From positions 1-64,000 of the forward strand of contig NZ_JBHRRZ010000035.1 in assembly GCF_042643265.1 (NCBI RefSeq): a DNA stretch of 64,000 nucleotides, read 5' to 3'. The stretch is from Virgibacillus_O sediminis. GTDB taxonomy: Bacteria > Bacillota > Bacilli > Bacillales > Amphibacillaceae. The position numbers were made by a program, and so were the translations under genes. Shown in pieces: positions 16,658 to 25,075 of this stretch (within the stretch, counting starts at the first letter, position 1; each line of letters opens with the position of its first letter). The notes under the pieces are model-generated. The model did no database searches. It was given only the letters and a program-made list of their open reading frames with translations, and was not told where the DNA came from.

Positions 16658-17878
16658 TTGGACCCATTGGATATCATGCTGCATCAGGAAAAGGTGGTCC
16701 CCCATTACGAACCGATCATCAGCGCGGATACGCAGCTTGTCGTCGGCTATGAGGTGAAGCCTTATTTTCAGATGCAGGAAGATGATATACGAAGCCTCGA
16801 CTGGTTTTTCGAGGATCCTTCCATCCCGGATGAATTTCAGCTAGAGTTAAGTTCCATCATTCAACACAAAGCACTCGAGACCTTTAGGAAGACGGACCAG
16901 TCGTTATACTTATTTTTCAACTATGATGCACGGCTCCTTGCCAGGGATAATGGTGAGACATTAATGGCCCAGCTGGAATCCTACATAGATTTGGGGCTGG
17001 ATATCAGCAGAATTTATCTGGAGCTGAAAGAAGAGTTTATTGTGAACCGGATTGAAGAGCTTCGGCCGATGTTCAATTATATGAAAGCCCTTGGGCTCAA
17101 GATAGCGGTGGATGATGTTGGACAGCGGAGCGGCAATCTGGAGTGGATGGCACAAGTGCGCCCACATGTGGTAAAAGTGGATGCAAACTTCCTAAAGGAC
17201 AATCTGATGCCGCATCTCTACCGAGAGGTGCATCAGTCGCTTGCCTCGCTGTCCCGGAAGATCGGTTCCACCCTGCTGTTTAAGGAAATCTCCAGTTTCC
17301 AGCAACTCAATTATGCCTGGCGGAATGGCGGACAGTTCTATCAGGGAAGCTATTTGAAGCGGGCGGACTCTGCCTATGTAGATGCAGAATGCGTACAGGA
17401 GCGGATGAAGGAGGATTTCCACCACTTTGTCACATTTGAAAAGAGAAAAGTGAAGGCACAGATGGAGCTCGCCAACCTGATCAGCTCGCAGTTCCACACG
17501 ATACTGAGTAATGTAACGGCTGATGTTTCCTACGATGAAACGATTTTAGCTGTCGGCAAGACATGCAGCCGTTATGCATTCCGGGTGTACATCTGTAATG
17601 AAGAAGGAATCCAGCTGTCGTCCAATGCGGAGAAAAATCAACATGGCGAGTGGGAACTTTATAGTGAGGGCCGTCATAAGAACTGGAGCTGGCGTCCATA
17701 TTTCTTTGAAAATATCATCCGCATGAATGTCGAGAAAAAAGGCATTCTTTCCGACCTTTATACGGATATTGAGCGGGATGAACAGATTCGCACGTACTCC
17801 TATCCCCTTTCCAACAAGCTCTACATCTTCTTGGATGTGCCGTATGAGTATCTGTATGAACAGGAAGGGCTTTTATAA
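16658..17878 (+). CDS. ykuI: YkuI-like degenerate EAL domain protein
   Basis: 406-aa soluble protein with an N-terminal EAL-type domain (~1-250) and a C-terminal PAS-like YkuI_C domain (~255-406; NWSWRPYFFENIIRMN is characteristic). Alignment from memory to B. subtilis YkuI is close along the whole length, including the ending YLYEQEGLL. The EAL signature is EVK rather than EVL, and the acidic pair is DDVGQRSGN. c-di-GMP binding is plausible; hydrolysis is doubtful. Translation starts at TTG 16658, 8 nt after GGAGG; the in-frame GTG at 16649 overlaps that site. Monocistronic with a strong terminator. Confidence 0.88.
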   Translation: MDPLDIMLHQEKVVPHYEPIISADTQLVVGYEVKPYFQMQEDDIRSLDWFFEDPSIPDEFQLELSSIIQHKALETFRKTDQSLYLFFNYDARLLARDNGETLMAQLESYIDLGLDISRIYLELKEEFIVNRIEELRPMFNYMKALGLKIAVDDVGQRSGNLEWMAQVRPHVVKVDANFLKDNLMPHLYREVHQSLASLSRKIGSTLLFKEISSFQQLNYAWRNGGQFYQGSYLKRADSAYVDAECVQERMKEDFHHFVTFEKRKVKAQMELANLISSQFHTILSNVTADVSYDETILAVGKTCSRYAFRVYICNEEGIQLSSNAEKNQHGEWELYSEGRHKNWSWRPYFFENIIRMNVEKKGILSDLYTDIERDEQIRTYSYPLSNKLYIFLDVPYEYLYEQEGLL

Positions 17879-17885
17879 GGCATAA

Positions 17886-17920
17886 AAAAAGGGAGCAGCT
17901 GGTACTGCTCCCTTTTCTTA
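17886..17920. terminator. Bidirectional terminator after the ykuI-like gene
   Basis: AAGGGAGCAG (17889-17898) pairs perfectly with CTGCTCCCTT (17905-17914); A-run on the left and T-run on the right. Confidence 0.85.
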
Positions 17921-17925
17921 TGTCT

Positions 17926-18765
17926 TTACCGTTCGGTGAGGGGGATGTCATCATAATCCTCTACATCCAGCTCATGTACTTCACCGGAGGCCACGCTGTC
18001 CAAAATGCCGTACAACCCGGTTTCCACCGCTTTGGTCAATTGGCCTAATTTCTTCTGGCCAAAGCTCTGTGTCTGCCCGGTCACCTCGAACAATACTGCT
18101 CCGCTACCATTCATGGCAAAGGAGCCAAGTGCTGTTCCCGGCAGGTCAAGGTCCTGTGGATACAGGGTGATATTGCCGAATGGCGAGTTGCCCATTTCCT
18201 GCAAGGCATCATATGCAGCGACATTCAACTGTTTGGAAAACTCTACATTATACTCGTCCGCTTATGCTTCTATTTTCCTCCCTCTTCTGTTTCAGATTCA
18301 GGAATGAACACGCCGGATAAGGAAAGTGTCACCGGATCATCGGTGCCTTCTACCACATATTCCCCTTGGTGGTGCAGGTCGATGAATACATGCACATTAC
18401 CGTACTCTTCCTGCAGGCCTTTATACACATCACGGATGGTTTGGGCTTCTGGGGTGATGAACCAGCCAGGCTGAGAGGAATCGTTAGGGAAATCATCCGG
18501 CTGCGGCGTGTAATCCAGATTCGGGTTAAAATCCCGGTTGACATCAAACCCTGGATTCACTCCATAATTCCAATATTGATTTTCATAAGTATAATAGTTC
18601 CAGGAAGGTTCCGACCCCTCCAGCTGTGGGAAGTCTTCCACTACGTCCTCCCATGTCATATCATTACCGCGACGATTGCGCTCGGTGGCATCCGGATCCG
18701 CCGATGACCCGTGAATCAAGACGTGGAAGGATGGGGGAAGTTTCATCGTTTCTTCCATAAAAAAG
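17926..18765 (-). pseudogene. Decayed M14 zinc carboxypeptidase
   Basis: Two fragments of one M14 peptidase. The upstream fragment (18270-18765) reads ATERNRRGND, the NR pair in DVNRDFNP and the zinc ligand in FIDLHHQGEY. It stops at a TAG after EEGGK. The downstream fragment (17926 to about 18260) continues in another frame with the catalytic Glu in VLFEVTGQ. A missing A in the AAAA tract plus a TAA (~18260) would restore one frame. The signal peptide and HxxE region are gone: the gene now begins inside the terminator of the ydjM-like gene, so a deletion removed the 5' part. An intact paralogue lies at 4718. Confidence 0.8.
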
Positions 18766-18798
18766 CAGCCACCTGCTATCACCTTTCAGATGGCTGCC
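18757..18798 (-). terminator. Terminator of the ydjM-like gene
   Basis: GCAGCCA (18765-18771) pairs with TGGCTGC (18791-18797), followed on the minus strand by TTTTTTAT. Confidence 0.75.
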
Positions 18799-18809
18799 CT
18801 ATGTATTGG

Positions 18810-19436
18810 TTAAAATTGCTGGCCTGTCAATGGCGCCAGCAGCTTTACGCCTTTTCTATTGCCTGGAACCCATCTAGAGTCGCCGACTAAATGGGATGCA
18901 TAGCCGAGCATGCAGGCATAAAACATGCCGTGGATTTGCACATCCATCGAAAATAAATAACTGATATAGCTGAAGAAAGCGAGACCCAGCACGGAATGGG
19001 TGTAAGACCGATGTGGCACAAGCGAGGCAAGCACGACATAAGCGCCAAGCAAGATGAGCCACAGAACATTCATGGCCACCCCAAGCAGAATGACACCGGC
19101 ACCGGTGACGGTAAGCATCATTTTCTCCGACATCTTTCGGGAAAAGAAAAACAGAAGCATGCCGACACCGATGCCGATAGCCCGGTCGGCACCAATCCCC
19201 TCTGCCCATGAGTAATAGACAAGCCATAAAGCAACAAAGCTCAGGACAATTTTCAACGGTTCCGATGGGAGAGTGATCCGGTTCGAAAGCCTGCCTCCCG
19301 TATCCAGGTCTGGGAATAGCCCAGCGATCATGCTGGCACTGATCAAAGCGACGCTGTCCATCGGCTCGGCCCCATAATAGGCCGCAACACCGAAGCCCAC
19401 AGCGCCCCCGATCATTGCATGTGTTGTTCCCTTCAT
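18810..19436 (-). CDS. YdjM-like membrane metal-dependent hydrolase (DUF457)
   Basis: 208-aa membrane protein with about five hydrophobic segments. It has the His/Asp pattern of the YdjM/YfhP family: THAMIGG near the N-terminus, LFPDLDT near residue 41, HRSYTHS near residue 143 and GYASHLVGDS near 180. These would bind a metal at the membrane surface. The substrate is unknown; the related YfhP of B. subtilis is a proposed regulator of a neighbouring gene. Single gene with its own terminator. Confidence 0.8.
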   Translation of the reverse strand: MKGTTHAMIGGAVGFGVAAYYGAEPMDSVALISASMIAGLFPDLDTGGRLSNRITLPSEPLKIVLSFVALWLVYYSWAEGIGADRAIGIGVGMLLFFFSRKMSEKMMLTVTGAGVILLGVAMNVLWLILLGAYVVLASLVPHRSYTHSVLGLAFFSYISYLFSMDVQIHGMFYACMLGYASHLVGDSRWVPGNRKGVKLLAPLTGQQF

Positions 19437-19870
19437 GTTGCGTTCCCCCCTTCCTGCTTTTTCATATTATACAGGAACAAGAGGGGTTATGGTAAACATA
19501 CGTTCTGTTTTAAAAATTATGGGTTAATCATGGACGGATGACGCCTTCTCTGCAAGCCCGGTGATATAATCGAAAAATCCATCCCTGTGCTCGAGGGTCT
19601 TACTTCTATGAAAAAGGCAGTCTGGCATCCATTTTAGCGTCATTTTTCCAGGATAGTTGTTAAATTTCAAGATAGAGGAGTGGATAGATGCCGGTAGAGG
19701 TGCCAATAAAAAAGGGAAGCAAGGCAAGGTTTTCTCCGTAACTAACTAGTATCCAAGAAAAAAGGGCTATTTTTATAGCCTGGACATATAATTTCAATAT
19801 AGTGAATCTTATGGTATTATGTACATTATTGTGTTCGAAAAATGTCAAAATTTGAATAAGGGGGAATACG
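19437..19870. other. Intergenic region with an orphan hairpin
   Basis: 434 bp with no supportable gene. At 19755-19781 GGCTAT-TTTT-ATAGCC is followed on the minus strand by TTTTTTCTT, a terminator shape with no minus-strand gene before it. A TTGACA (19833-19838, minus) lies upstream but its -10 box is poor. A small RNA is possible but unproven. Confidence 0.35.
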
Positions 19871-21190
19871 ATGAAAGCACTCACTGGTTTTTTTGATCGG
19901 ATGATTCAGCGTTATCTGCCCGATGCTTTCTTGTTTGCGGTCATCCTGACGTTTGTTGTATTTGTGGCAGGGATTTTGTTCACAGACAGTGGTCCGGTGC
20001 AGATGGTCGACCATTGGGGCAGCGGATTCTGGGATCTTCTGGCCTTCGCCATGCAGATGTCCCTTGTAGTCATCACCGGATATATTCTAGCCAGTGCGCC
20101 TGTGATACGGCGGGCACTGGGGAGGCTTAGCACGTTGGCGAAGACACCTGTACAGGCGATCATGCTTGTTACCTTTGTTGCATTGGTTGCCTGCCTGATC
20201 AACTATGGATTCGGATTAGTAGTTGGTGCATTATTTGCCATCCATGTAGCAAAAAGGGTTCCGTCGGTGGACTACCGGCTTCTAATCGCGAGCGCCTACA
20301 GCGGGATGCTTGTATGGCATGGAGGTTTTTCTGCTTCGATTCCTTTATTGCTGGCGACACCAGGGCATTTTCTAGAAGATACCATCGGGACAATTCCTGT
20401 TACGGAAACACTGTTCAGCCCGTTTAATATCTTCATTGTCCTGTTCCTGGTTGTCACGCTGCCATTCTTTAACCGGTACTTAATGAAAGGAAGCGACCCA
20501 CTAGGAAACACGGATGCTTCGCTGTGGAAAGAGGAGGAAGAGGAGATCCATACGGGAGTGCAGCCATCCACTCCGGCTGAGCGGTTGGAGAACAGTCAGA
20601 CCGTTTCTCTTCTTATTGGAATCATGGGTCTTGCCTACATCTTCTATCATTTTGCAATGAATGGGTTCGACTTGAATATTAATATCGTCAACTTCATTTT
20701 CCTTTTTCTCGGCATCCTGTTTCACCGGACACCAAAGCGTTTCCTGGATACCGTCATGAAGGGTGTGAAGAATGCTGCCGGCATTATTGTGCAGTTCCCA
20801 TTTTACGCTGGGATCATGGGCATGATGGTTGCCTCTGGGCTGTCCCAGCAGATATCCGAGTGGTTTCTCAGCTTTTCCACTGAGTTCACGTATCCGCTAT
20901 TCGCCTTTCTAAGCGCGGGCCTTGTCAACTTCTTCGTCCCGTCCGGGGGTGGACAGTGGGCCGTACAGGGTCCGATTATGATTCCTGCCGCCATGGAAAT
21001 TGGCGTCAGTACGGCGAAAACTGCCATGGCCGTCGCTTGGGGAGATGCCTGGACCAATATGATCCAGCCATTCTGGGCCCTGCCCGTTCTAGCCATTGCC
21101 GGCTTGAAGGTTCGGGACATCATGGGCTTCTGTGTGATGATCCTGTTCTACAGTTTCATCCCGATCACCCTCGCTCTATTATTCTTGTAG
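19871..21190 (+). CDS. atoE: Short-chain fatty acid transporter, AtoE family
   Basis: 439-aa membrane protein with roughly ten to twelve helices. Family marks include MIQRYLPDAFLFAVILT at the N-terminus, INYGFGLVVGALFA, YSGMLVWHGGFSASIPLL, FVPSGGGQWAVQGPIM and AWGDAWTNMIQPFWALP. AtoE of E. coli takes up acetoacetate and short fatty acids. GGGGG precedes the ATG by 7 nt. The gene stands alone and converges on an M20 hydrolase. It could supply acetoacetate for the thiolases elsewhere in the window, but no regulation links them visibly. Confidence 0.9.
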   Translation: MKALTGFFDRMIQRYLPDAFLFAVILTFVVFVAGILFTDSGPVQMVDHWGSGFWDLLAFAMQMSLVVITGYILASAPVIRRALGRLSTLAKTPVQAIMLVTFVALVACLINYGFGLVVGALFAIHVAKRVPSVDYRLLIASAYSGMLVWHGGFSASIPLLLATPGHFLEDTIGTIPVTETLFSPFNIFIVLFLVVTLPFFNRYLMKGSDPLGNTDASLWKEEEEEIHTGVQPSTPAERLENSQTVSLLIGIMGLAYIFYHFAMNGFDLNINIVNFIFLFLGILFHRTPKRFLDTVMKGVKNAAGIIVQFPFYAGIMGMMVASGLSQQISEWFLSFSTEFTYPLFAFLSAGLVNFFVPSGGGQWAVQGPIMIPAAMEIGVSTAKTAMAVAWGDAWTNMIQPFWALPVLAIAGLKVRDIMGFCVMILFYSFIPITLALLFL

Positions 21191-21197
21191 ATAATGG

Positions 21198-21243
21198 AAA
21201 ACTGCCTCCAGTGGCTGAATCGCTCGCCGCTGGAGGCAGTTTT
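21198..21243. terminator. Bidirectional terminator atoE / M20 hydrolase
   Basis: 13-bp perfect stem AAACTGCCTCCAG / CTGGAGGCAGTTT around an 18-nt loop. Confidence 0.85.
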
Positions 21244-21264
21244 ATATAGGTAGAAATCAGAGTT

Positions 21265-22566
21265 TTACGCTTCTTTTACTTTGCCTTCGAGGAAGGTTTT
21301 CAGTACATGGACGGTCTTTACACAGTCGTTGAGATCAGACCATTCGGCAGGATTGTGGCTGACACCATCCTTGCTCTTCACAAACAGCATGGCGATCGGA
21401 AGCTTTGTACCGATGATCATAGCATCATGGCCGGCACCGCTCGGCAGCCGGTATGGACGGATACCATTGGACTCCACTGCCTGCTCGAGCTGATGTTGGA
21501 CCTCCTCCCCAATCGGTACTGGAGTGATCCGCATTTTTTCCTCACTTTCCAGTTCAATGCCGTGTTTGCCGGAGATGCTGTTGGCGAGTCCTTCCACCTG
21601 GCTTAACAGCGTGTCCCGTGTACTCTCGGCAATATCCCGGATGTCGACGAAGACGGCCACCTTGCCAGGGATTACATTGACGCCGTTCGGGTCGACATGC
21701 ATTTTACCAACTGTAGCAACTGCCGAGTCACTGATTTTTCCTGGCAGCTGGTTCACCTGAAAAATGAATTCACTGGCCGCAACCAGGGGATCCTGTCGGT
21801 CATTCATCGGGGTATTGCCTGCATGGCCGGCCTTCCCGGTAAATGTCAGTTCCAAAAAGGACGGGCCCGCAATTCCAGTAACAATCCCGCATGGCAGGTT
21901 TTCTTTCTCCAAACGTTTCCCCTGTTCAATATGGACCTCAACAAACATGTCAATCTCCTCAAGGTTCCGTTTCGCCTCCAAGAAACTCTCCGGTGAAAGG
22001 CCGACATCCTTCACAACCTCTGTAAAACTCCGGCCCTCACTATCACTCTGCTTCTTTTTCTCCTCGATATCAATTTCTCCCATCATTGCTTCACTGCCGT
22101 TGAAGCCGCCATGGAAACGGGAGCCTTCCTCATCACTGAAAATGACCACCTCATATGGCTTGTTCGGCTGAAACCCGGCCTCTTTCCATGCTTCGGCCAC
22201 TTCGAGAGCGGACAGAACCCCGAGCGGCCCATCAAAATGGCCGCCATTCGGCACACTGTCTACATGCGAACCGCTCAACACAGCCGGCAGGGAATCATCT
22301 TTTCCGGCGAGCCGGCCGAATACATTGCCTGCCCCGTCCTGCCGCACTTCCAATCCAGCTTCACGCATCCAGGATTTCACCAGTTCCTTCGCCTCTTGTT
22401 CCTCCAGTGAGAACCCAGGCCGTTTCGATCCTTTGTCTTCCGTCAGGCCGATTTTTGACAGCTCCCCCAGCCTTTTCGCCAGCCTGGCGCCCGAGATACC
22501 ATCCCGATCCTCACTGTCGTCATAGTCCTTAAGCAGCATTTCTTCCAAATGAAACTTCCCTGTCAT
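21265..22566 (-). CDS. M20 amidase/hydantoinase-type hydrolase
   Basis: 433-aa zinc hydrolase of the allantoate amidohydrolase / N-carbamoyl-L-amino-acid hydrolase group. Metal ligands are visible in SGSHVDSVPNGGHFDGPLG (His and Asp), SDEEGSRF (Glu pair), VEVHIEQG (His) and MLFVKSKDGVSHNPAEW (final His). The dimerisation lid with TGKAGHAGNTPM is also present. It removes carbamoyl or ureido groups from amino acids in known relatives. No purine or hydantoin genes sit next to it, so the substrate is open. GGGAGG precedes the ATG. The 22566-22830 gap behind its promoter holds array 2. Confidence 0.87.
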   Translation of the reverse strand: MTGKFHLEEMLLKDYDDSEDRDGISGARLAKRLGELSKIGLTEDKGSKRPGFSLEEQEAKELVKSWMREAGLEVRQDGAGNVFGRLAGKDDSLPAVLSGSHVDSVPNGGHFDGPLGVLSALEVAEAWKEAGFQPNKPYEVVIFSDEEGSRFHGGFNGSEAMMGEIDIEEKKKQSDSEGRSFTEVVKDVGLSPESFLEAKRNLEEIDMFVEVHIEQGKRLEKENLPCGIVTGIAGPSFLELTFTGKAGHAGNTPMNDRQDPLVAASEFIFQVNQLPGKISDSAVATVGKMHVDPNGVNVIPGKVAVFVDIRDIAESTRDTLLSQVEGLANSISGKHGIELESEEKMRITPVPIGEEVQHQLEQAVESNGIRPYRLPSGAGHDAMIIGTKLPIAMLFVKSKDGVSHNPAEWSDLNDCVKTVHVLKTFLEGKVKEA

Positions 22567-22675
22567 CTCCGTCGTCCTCCCTATGTAACAGGCCGATGCC
22601 TAACACCGCCCTTTTCCGATTTTTATAAACAAATTCATTATAACAGAGAATGGGAGATGTGTGGTGAGGTGGGTA

Positions 22676-22820
22676 CGGCCCGAATGGGAGGCGCTGGGGC
22701 CCGAGTGGGAAGTGATGGCGCCCGAGTGTGCGTGGGTGCGGCCCGAGTGCAAGGTGGTGGCGCCTGAGTTGCGGTGCGTGCGGCCCGAGTGGGAGGTGCT
22801 GGCGCCCGAGTGGGGCATCG
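22676..22820 (+). repeat. Array 2: seven phased GCCCGAGTG units, exact 21 bp period
   Basis: Cores start at 22678 (GCCCGAATG), 22699, 22720, 22741, 22762 (GCCTGAGTT), 22783 and 22804, exactly 21 bp apart each time. From 22720 on the bases before the core alternate TGGC and TGCG. Spacers are G-rich (GGAGGCGCTGG, GGAGGTGCTGG). It sits between the start of the M20 gene and the end of a FUSC gene; the last unit is about 20 bp from that stop codon. Confidence 0.92.
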
Positions 22821-22829
22821 GGCGGCTCT

Positions 22830-24737
22830 TTATTTTCTTAACTGCAATGCTGCCTGGAGGTCGGCAATTTCTTTTTGGATATGGGGGTGACCTGGCAGTT
22901 CAGGGACTTTTCTCGTTGTAAGAGAATGTCTTTGTTTGGCTGCCTGGGCCATCCTTTCAAAGATGAGCAGCAGCTGAGCCATGTCCACATCTGTCAGGAT
23001 CGGTCGGTCAGGGCGCTTAGCTGCAGCTTCGAGCAGGTATCCTAGCTGTTTGACGGAAAAGATAATCGGCCAGAGATGATTCAGGATACGCTTATTTCGC
23101 GGTATTTCTCCCAATGCCGTCGAGTAGACAAGATCGAGATTATTCAGATTGGTCAGCATCTTGCGCATGTCCCCGCTGTCTTCTACAGCCTCTTTATCTT
23201 GATTGTCGGAAAACAGCTGAACCAACAGTTGCATTTGGCTGCGGATTGTTTTGGCCAGCAGATGCGGGAGCCTGCTGGATGCGGATCTTCTGCCAATCAG
23301 AAACGTGCCGAGCAAACCGATGGAACAGCCGATAAGGACATCGGTAACCCTGATGGTCGCAAATACTCCGACATCAAAAATTTGGGTGGAGTTTTCCGCC
23401 ATAAAGATGGCTGTCGATGTAAAAAAGAATGCAGCAAGGGCGTAGTTCCGCGGGATGAACATCTCTGCCCCGAACGTCAGGAGTACAATGATGATGGCGA
23501 TCATCCAGCCATCCGGTTGGGATGACAGCAGGATACTGGCGATGAATATCCCGATAATTGTTCCGACCGAACGCTGAATGGCCCGATGGAAAGTGGTCAT
23601 TACCGTCGTCCCCATCATCACAGCGGCACAGGACAATGGAATCCAATAGGCACGGTCAAAGTCAAACGAAAAGGCGATCAGTGCAGCAATAGTCAGAACG
23701 AAGCCATTGCGAAGCGACGAAATGAACACGATGGAATTTTTATGCAAGGCCCCGGCGAACAAAGATCGAAGCGGCGGCCTTCTAAAGTGAATTTCTTTTT
23801 CTATTGCCTTTTGGGGATCTTCCAGGACCTCTGCTATTTCCTTGAGGCGGTCTGCCAGGCGTTTGAGCATCGGATATTCTTCATACTCTTTCCGTTCCGG
23901 AATCGATCTGTTTTTATCGATCGATTCAGCAACACGGTGAACCGCCTCACTGAATTCATTAGGGACCCGGTTCCCATACAGCACCTGATACTCGGCTACT
24001 TCGGAAAAGATATGGTTTGCCTGTTCATATAAATAGTATAACTTCCTTGATTCCGCGGACTTGTCCCAGGATATATACCCGGCAGACAGGGTGTCGCCAG
24101 TGGTTTTGATTTGCTGGAGCGTTTTTTCTCTTGCCTCGCCAAATGCTTCTGTCCCTGCCGAATCAAGCAAAGAACCCAATTCACTATAGACAGCCTTCAA
24201 TGCCTTGATTTCCGGCCCCCGGCGGCTTACAAACCAGCCGGACATGGCGACCACCCAGGACAGCATCCCGCCAAGAAATACCAGTCCGGCACGGATTGGT
24301 GCTTCCGCCGGGTTGATATCCATGGCAGATGCGATGGTAAACGCCAACACAAAGAAGATGGCATCCGGCCCCGGAAATTTCAACGTCCCGAAAAGGAACG
24401 TGACAAACGCCCCGATGAAGCCGACCGTTACTGCCATTGCAAGGGGGTACGGAGCTAGCAATGTACCAATCCCGACCGCTGCAGCCAACCCCAAAGCGAC
24501 GAAAAACAGCTTTTTGGCACGCTGGGCAAGCGGCTCATTGAACATATATAAAAAGGTAAAGCTCCCGATACTGCCATACATGCCGTATTGGAAGTTTCCC
24601 AGCAGCAGGCCGAGAAAAATCGGGGTACCCGCACAGATTCCGGCCAGAATAGCTTTGATCCATGGGAAGGGCACTTTCTTGATTTCAAAGGCCTGTTTAA
24701 CAGCCGTCCAAAATGTATGATCACTAGAATTACTCAT
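22830..24737 (-). CDS. FUSC family membrane protein
   Basis: 635-aa protein with two membrane bundles, each of about five to six helices (~25-170 and ~345-490), separated by a cytoplasmic helical region and followed by a helical tail. This is the layout of fusaric-acid-resistance/aromatic-acid exporters such as YccS and AaeB. The second bundle has IPLSCAAVMMGTTVMTTFHRAIQRSVGTIIG, typical of the FUSC_2 half. The substrate is unknown. AGAGGAG precedes the ATG. A second FUSC protein at 31862-34015 shares the layout but has a longer acidic linker. Confidence 0.85.
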   Translation of the reverse strand: MSNSSDHTFWTAVKQAFEIKKVPFPWIKAILAGICAGTPIFLGLLLGNFQYGMYGSIGSFTFLYMFNEPLAQRAKKLFFVALGLAAAVGIGTLLAPYPLAMAVTVGFIGAFVTFLFGTLKFPGPDAIFFVLAFTIASAMDINPAEAPIRAGLVFLGGMLSWVVAMSGWFVSRRGPEIKALKAVYSELGSLLDSAGTEAFGEAREKTLQQIKTTGDTLSAGYISWDKSAESRKLYYLYEQANHIFSEVAEYQVLYGNRVPNEFSEAVHRVAESIDKNRSIPERKEYEEYPMLKRLADRLKEIAEVLEDPQKAIEKEIHFRRPPLRSLFAGALHKNSIVFISSLRNGFVLTIAALIAFSFDFDRAYWIPLSCAAVMMGTTVMTTFHRAIQRSVGTIIGIFIASILLSSQPDGWMIAIIIVLLTFGAEMFIPRNYALAAFFFTSTAIFMAENSTQIFDVGVFATIRVTDVLIGCSIGLLGTFLIGRRSASSRLPHLLAKTIRSQMQLLVQLFSDNQDKEAVEDSGDMRKMLTNLNNLDLVYSTALGEIPRNKRILNHLWPIIFSVKQLGYLLEAAAKRPDRPILTDVDMAQLLLIFERMAQAAKQRHSLTTRKVPELPGHPHIQKEIADLQAALQLRK

Positions 24738-24986
24738 GTAGCAGCTCCTCTTTCTGATAAAACTTTATATATAAAATGGTGACACACTCCCTCCATTTTA
24801 CGCCCTTTTTTCCATCCCATCAAAATAAGCGGGTTTCTGAAGAGGGGTTGATGGCCTATGATTATGGGTCAAGGCTTGAGGTCGATGGGTCGCGCTCCCC
24901 CGATCCGCTGCTTCAGCTTGTACAGTTTATCCTGTACCAGAATATTCAACACACCTATGCGGACATAGACATAAACATAAACAAAC

Positions 24987-25022
24987 CGTAACGATTACTA
25001 TTTACAAAACGTAATCATTACG
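24987..25022 (+). promoter_or_regulatory. Zur operator pair upstream of znuA
   Basis: CGTAATCATTACG (25010-25022) is a perfect 13-bp palindrome matching the Bacillus Zur core (CGTAATNATTACG). A second, weaker copy CGTAACGATTACT lies at 24987-24999, 23 bp upstream. Both are 50-90 bp before the znuA start and overlap the likely promoter. The rest of 24738-24986 holds no supportable gene. Confidence 0.85.
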
Positions 25023-25075
25023 GTATTATTTTATTCATAACTTATATTTGACGTGGATAAGGAGTGAAGATCACA

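Noticed and set aside
24776..24991. Short plus-strand frame upstream of znuA
   Set aside because: It overlaps the Zur box, its GAGGGG site is only 3 nt from the inner ATG, and the sequence resembles no protein I know.
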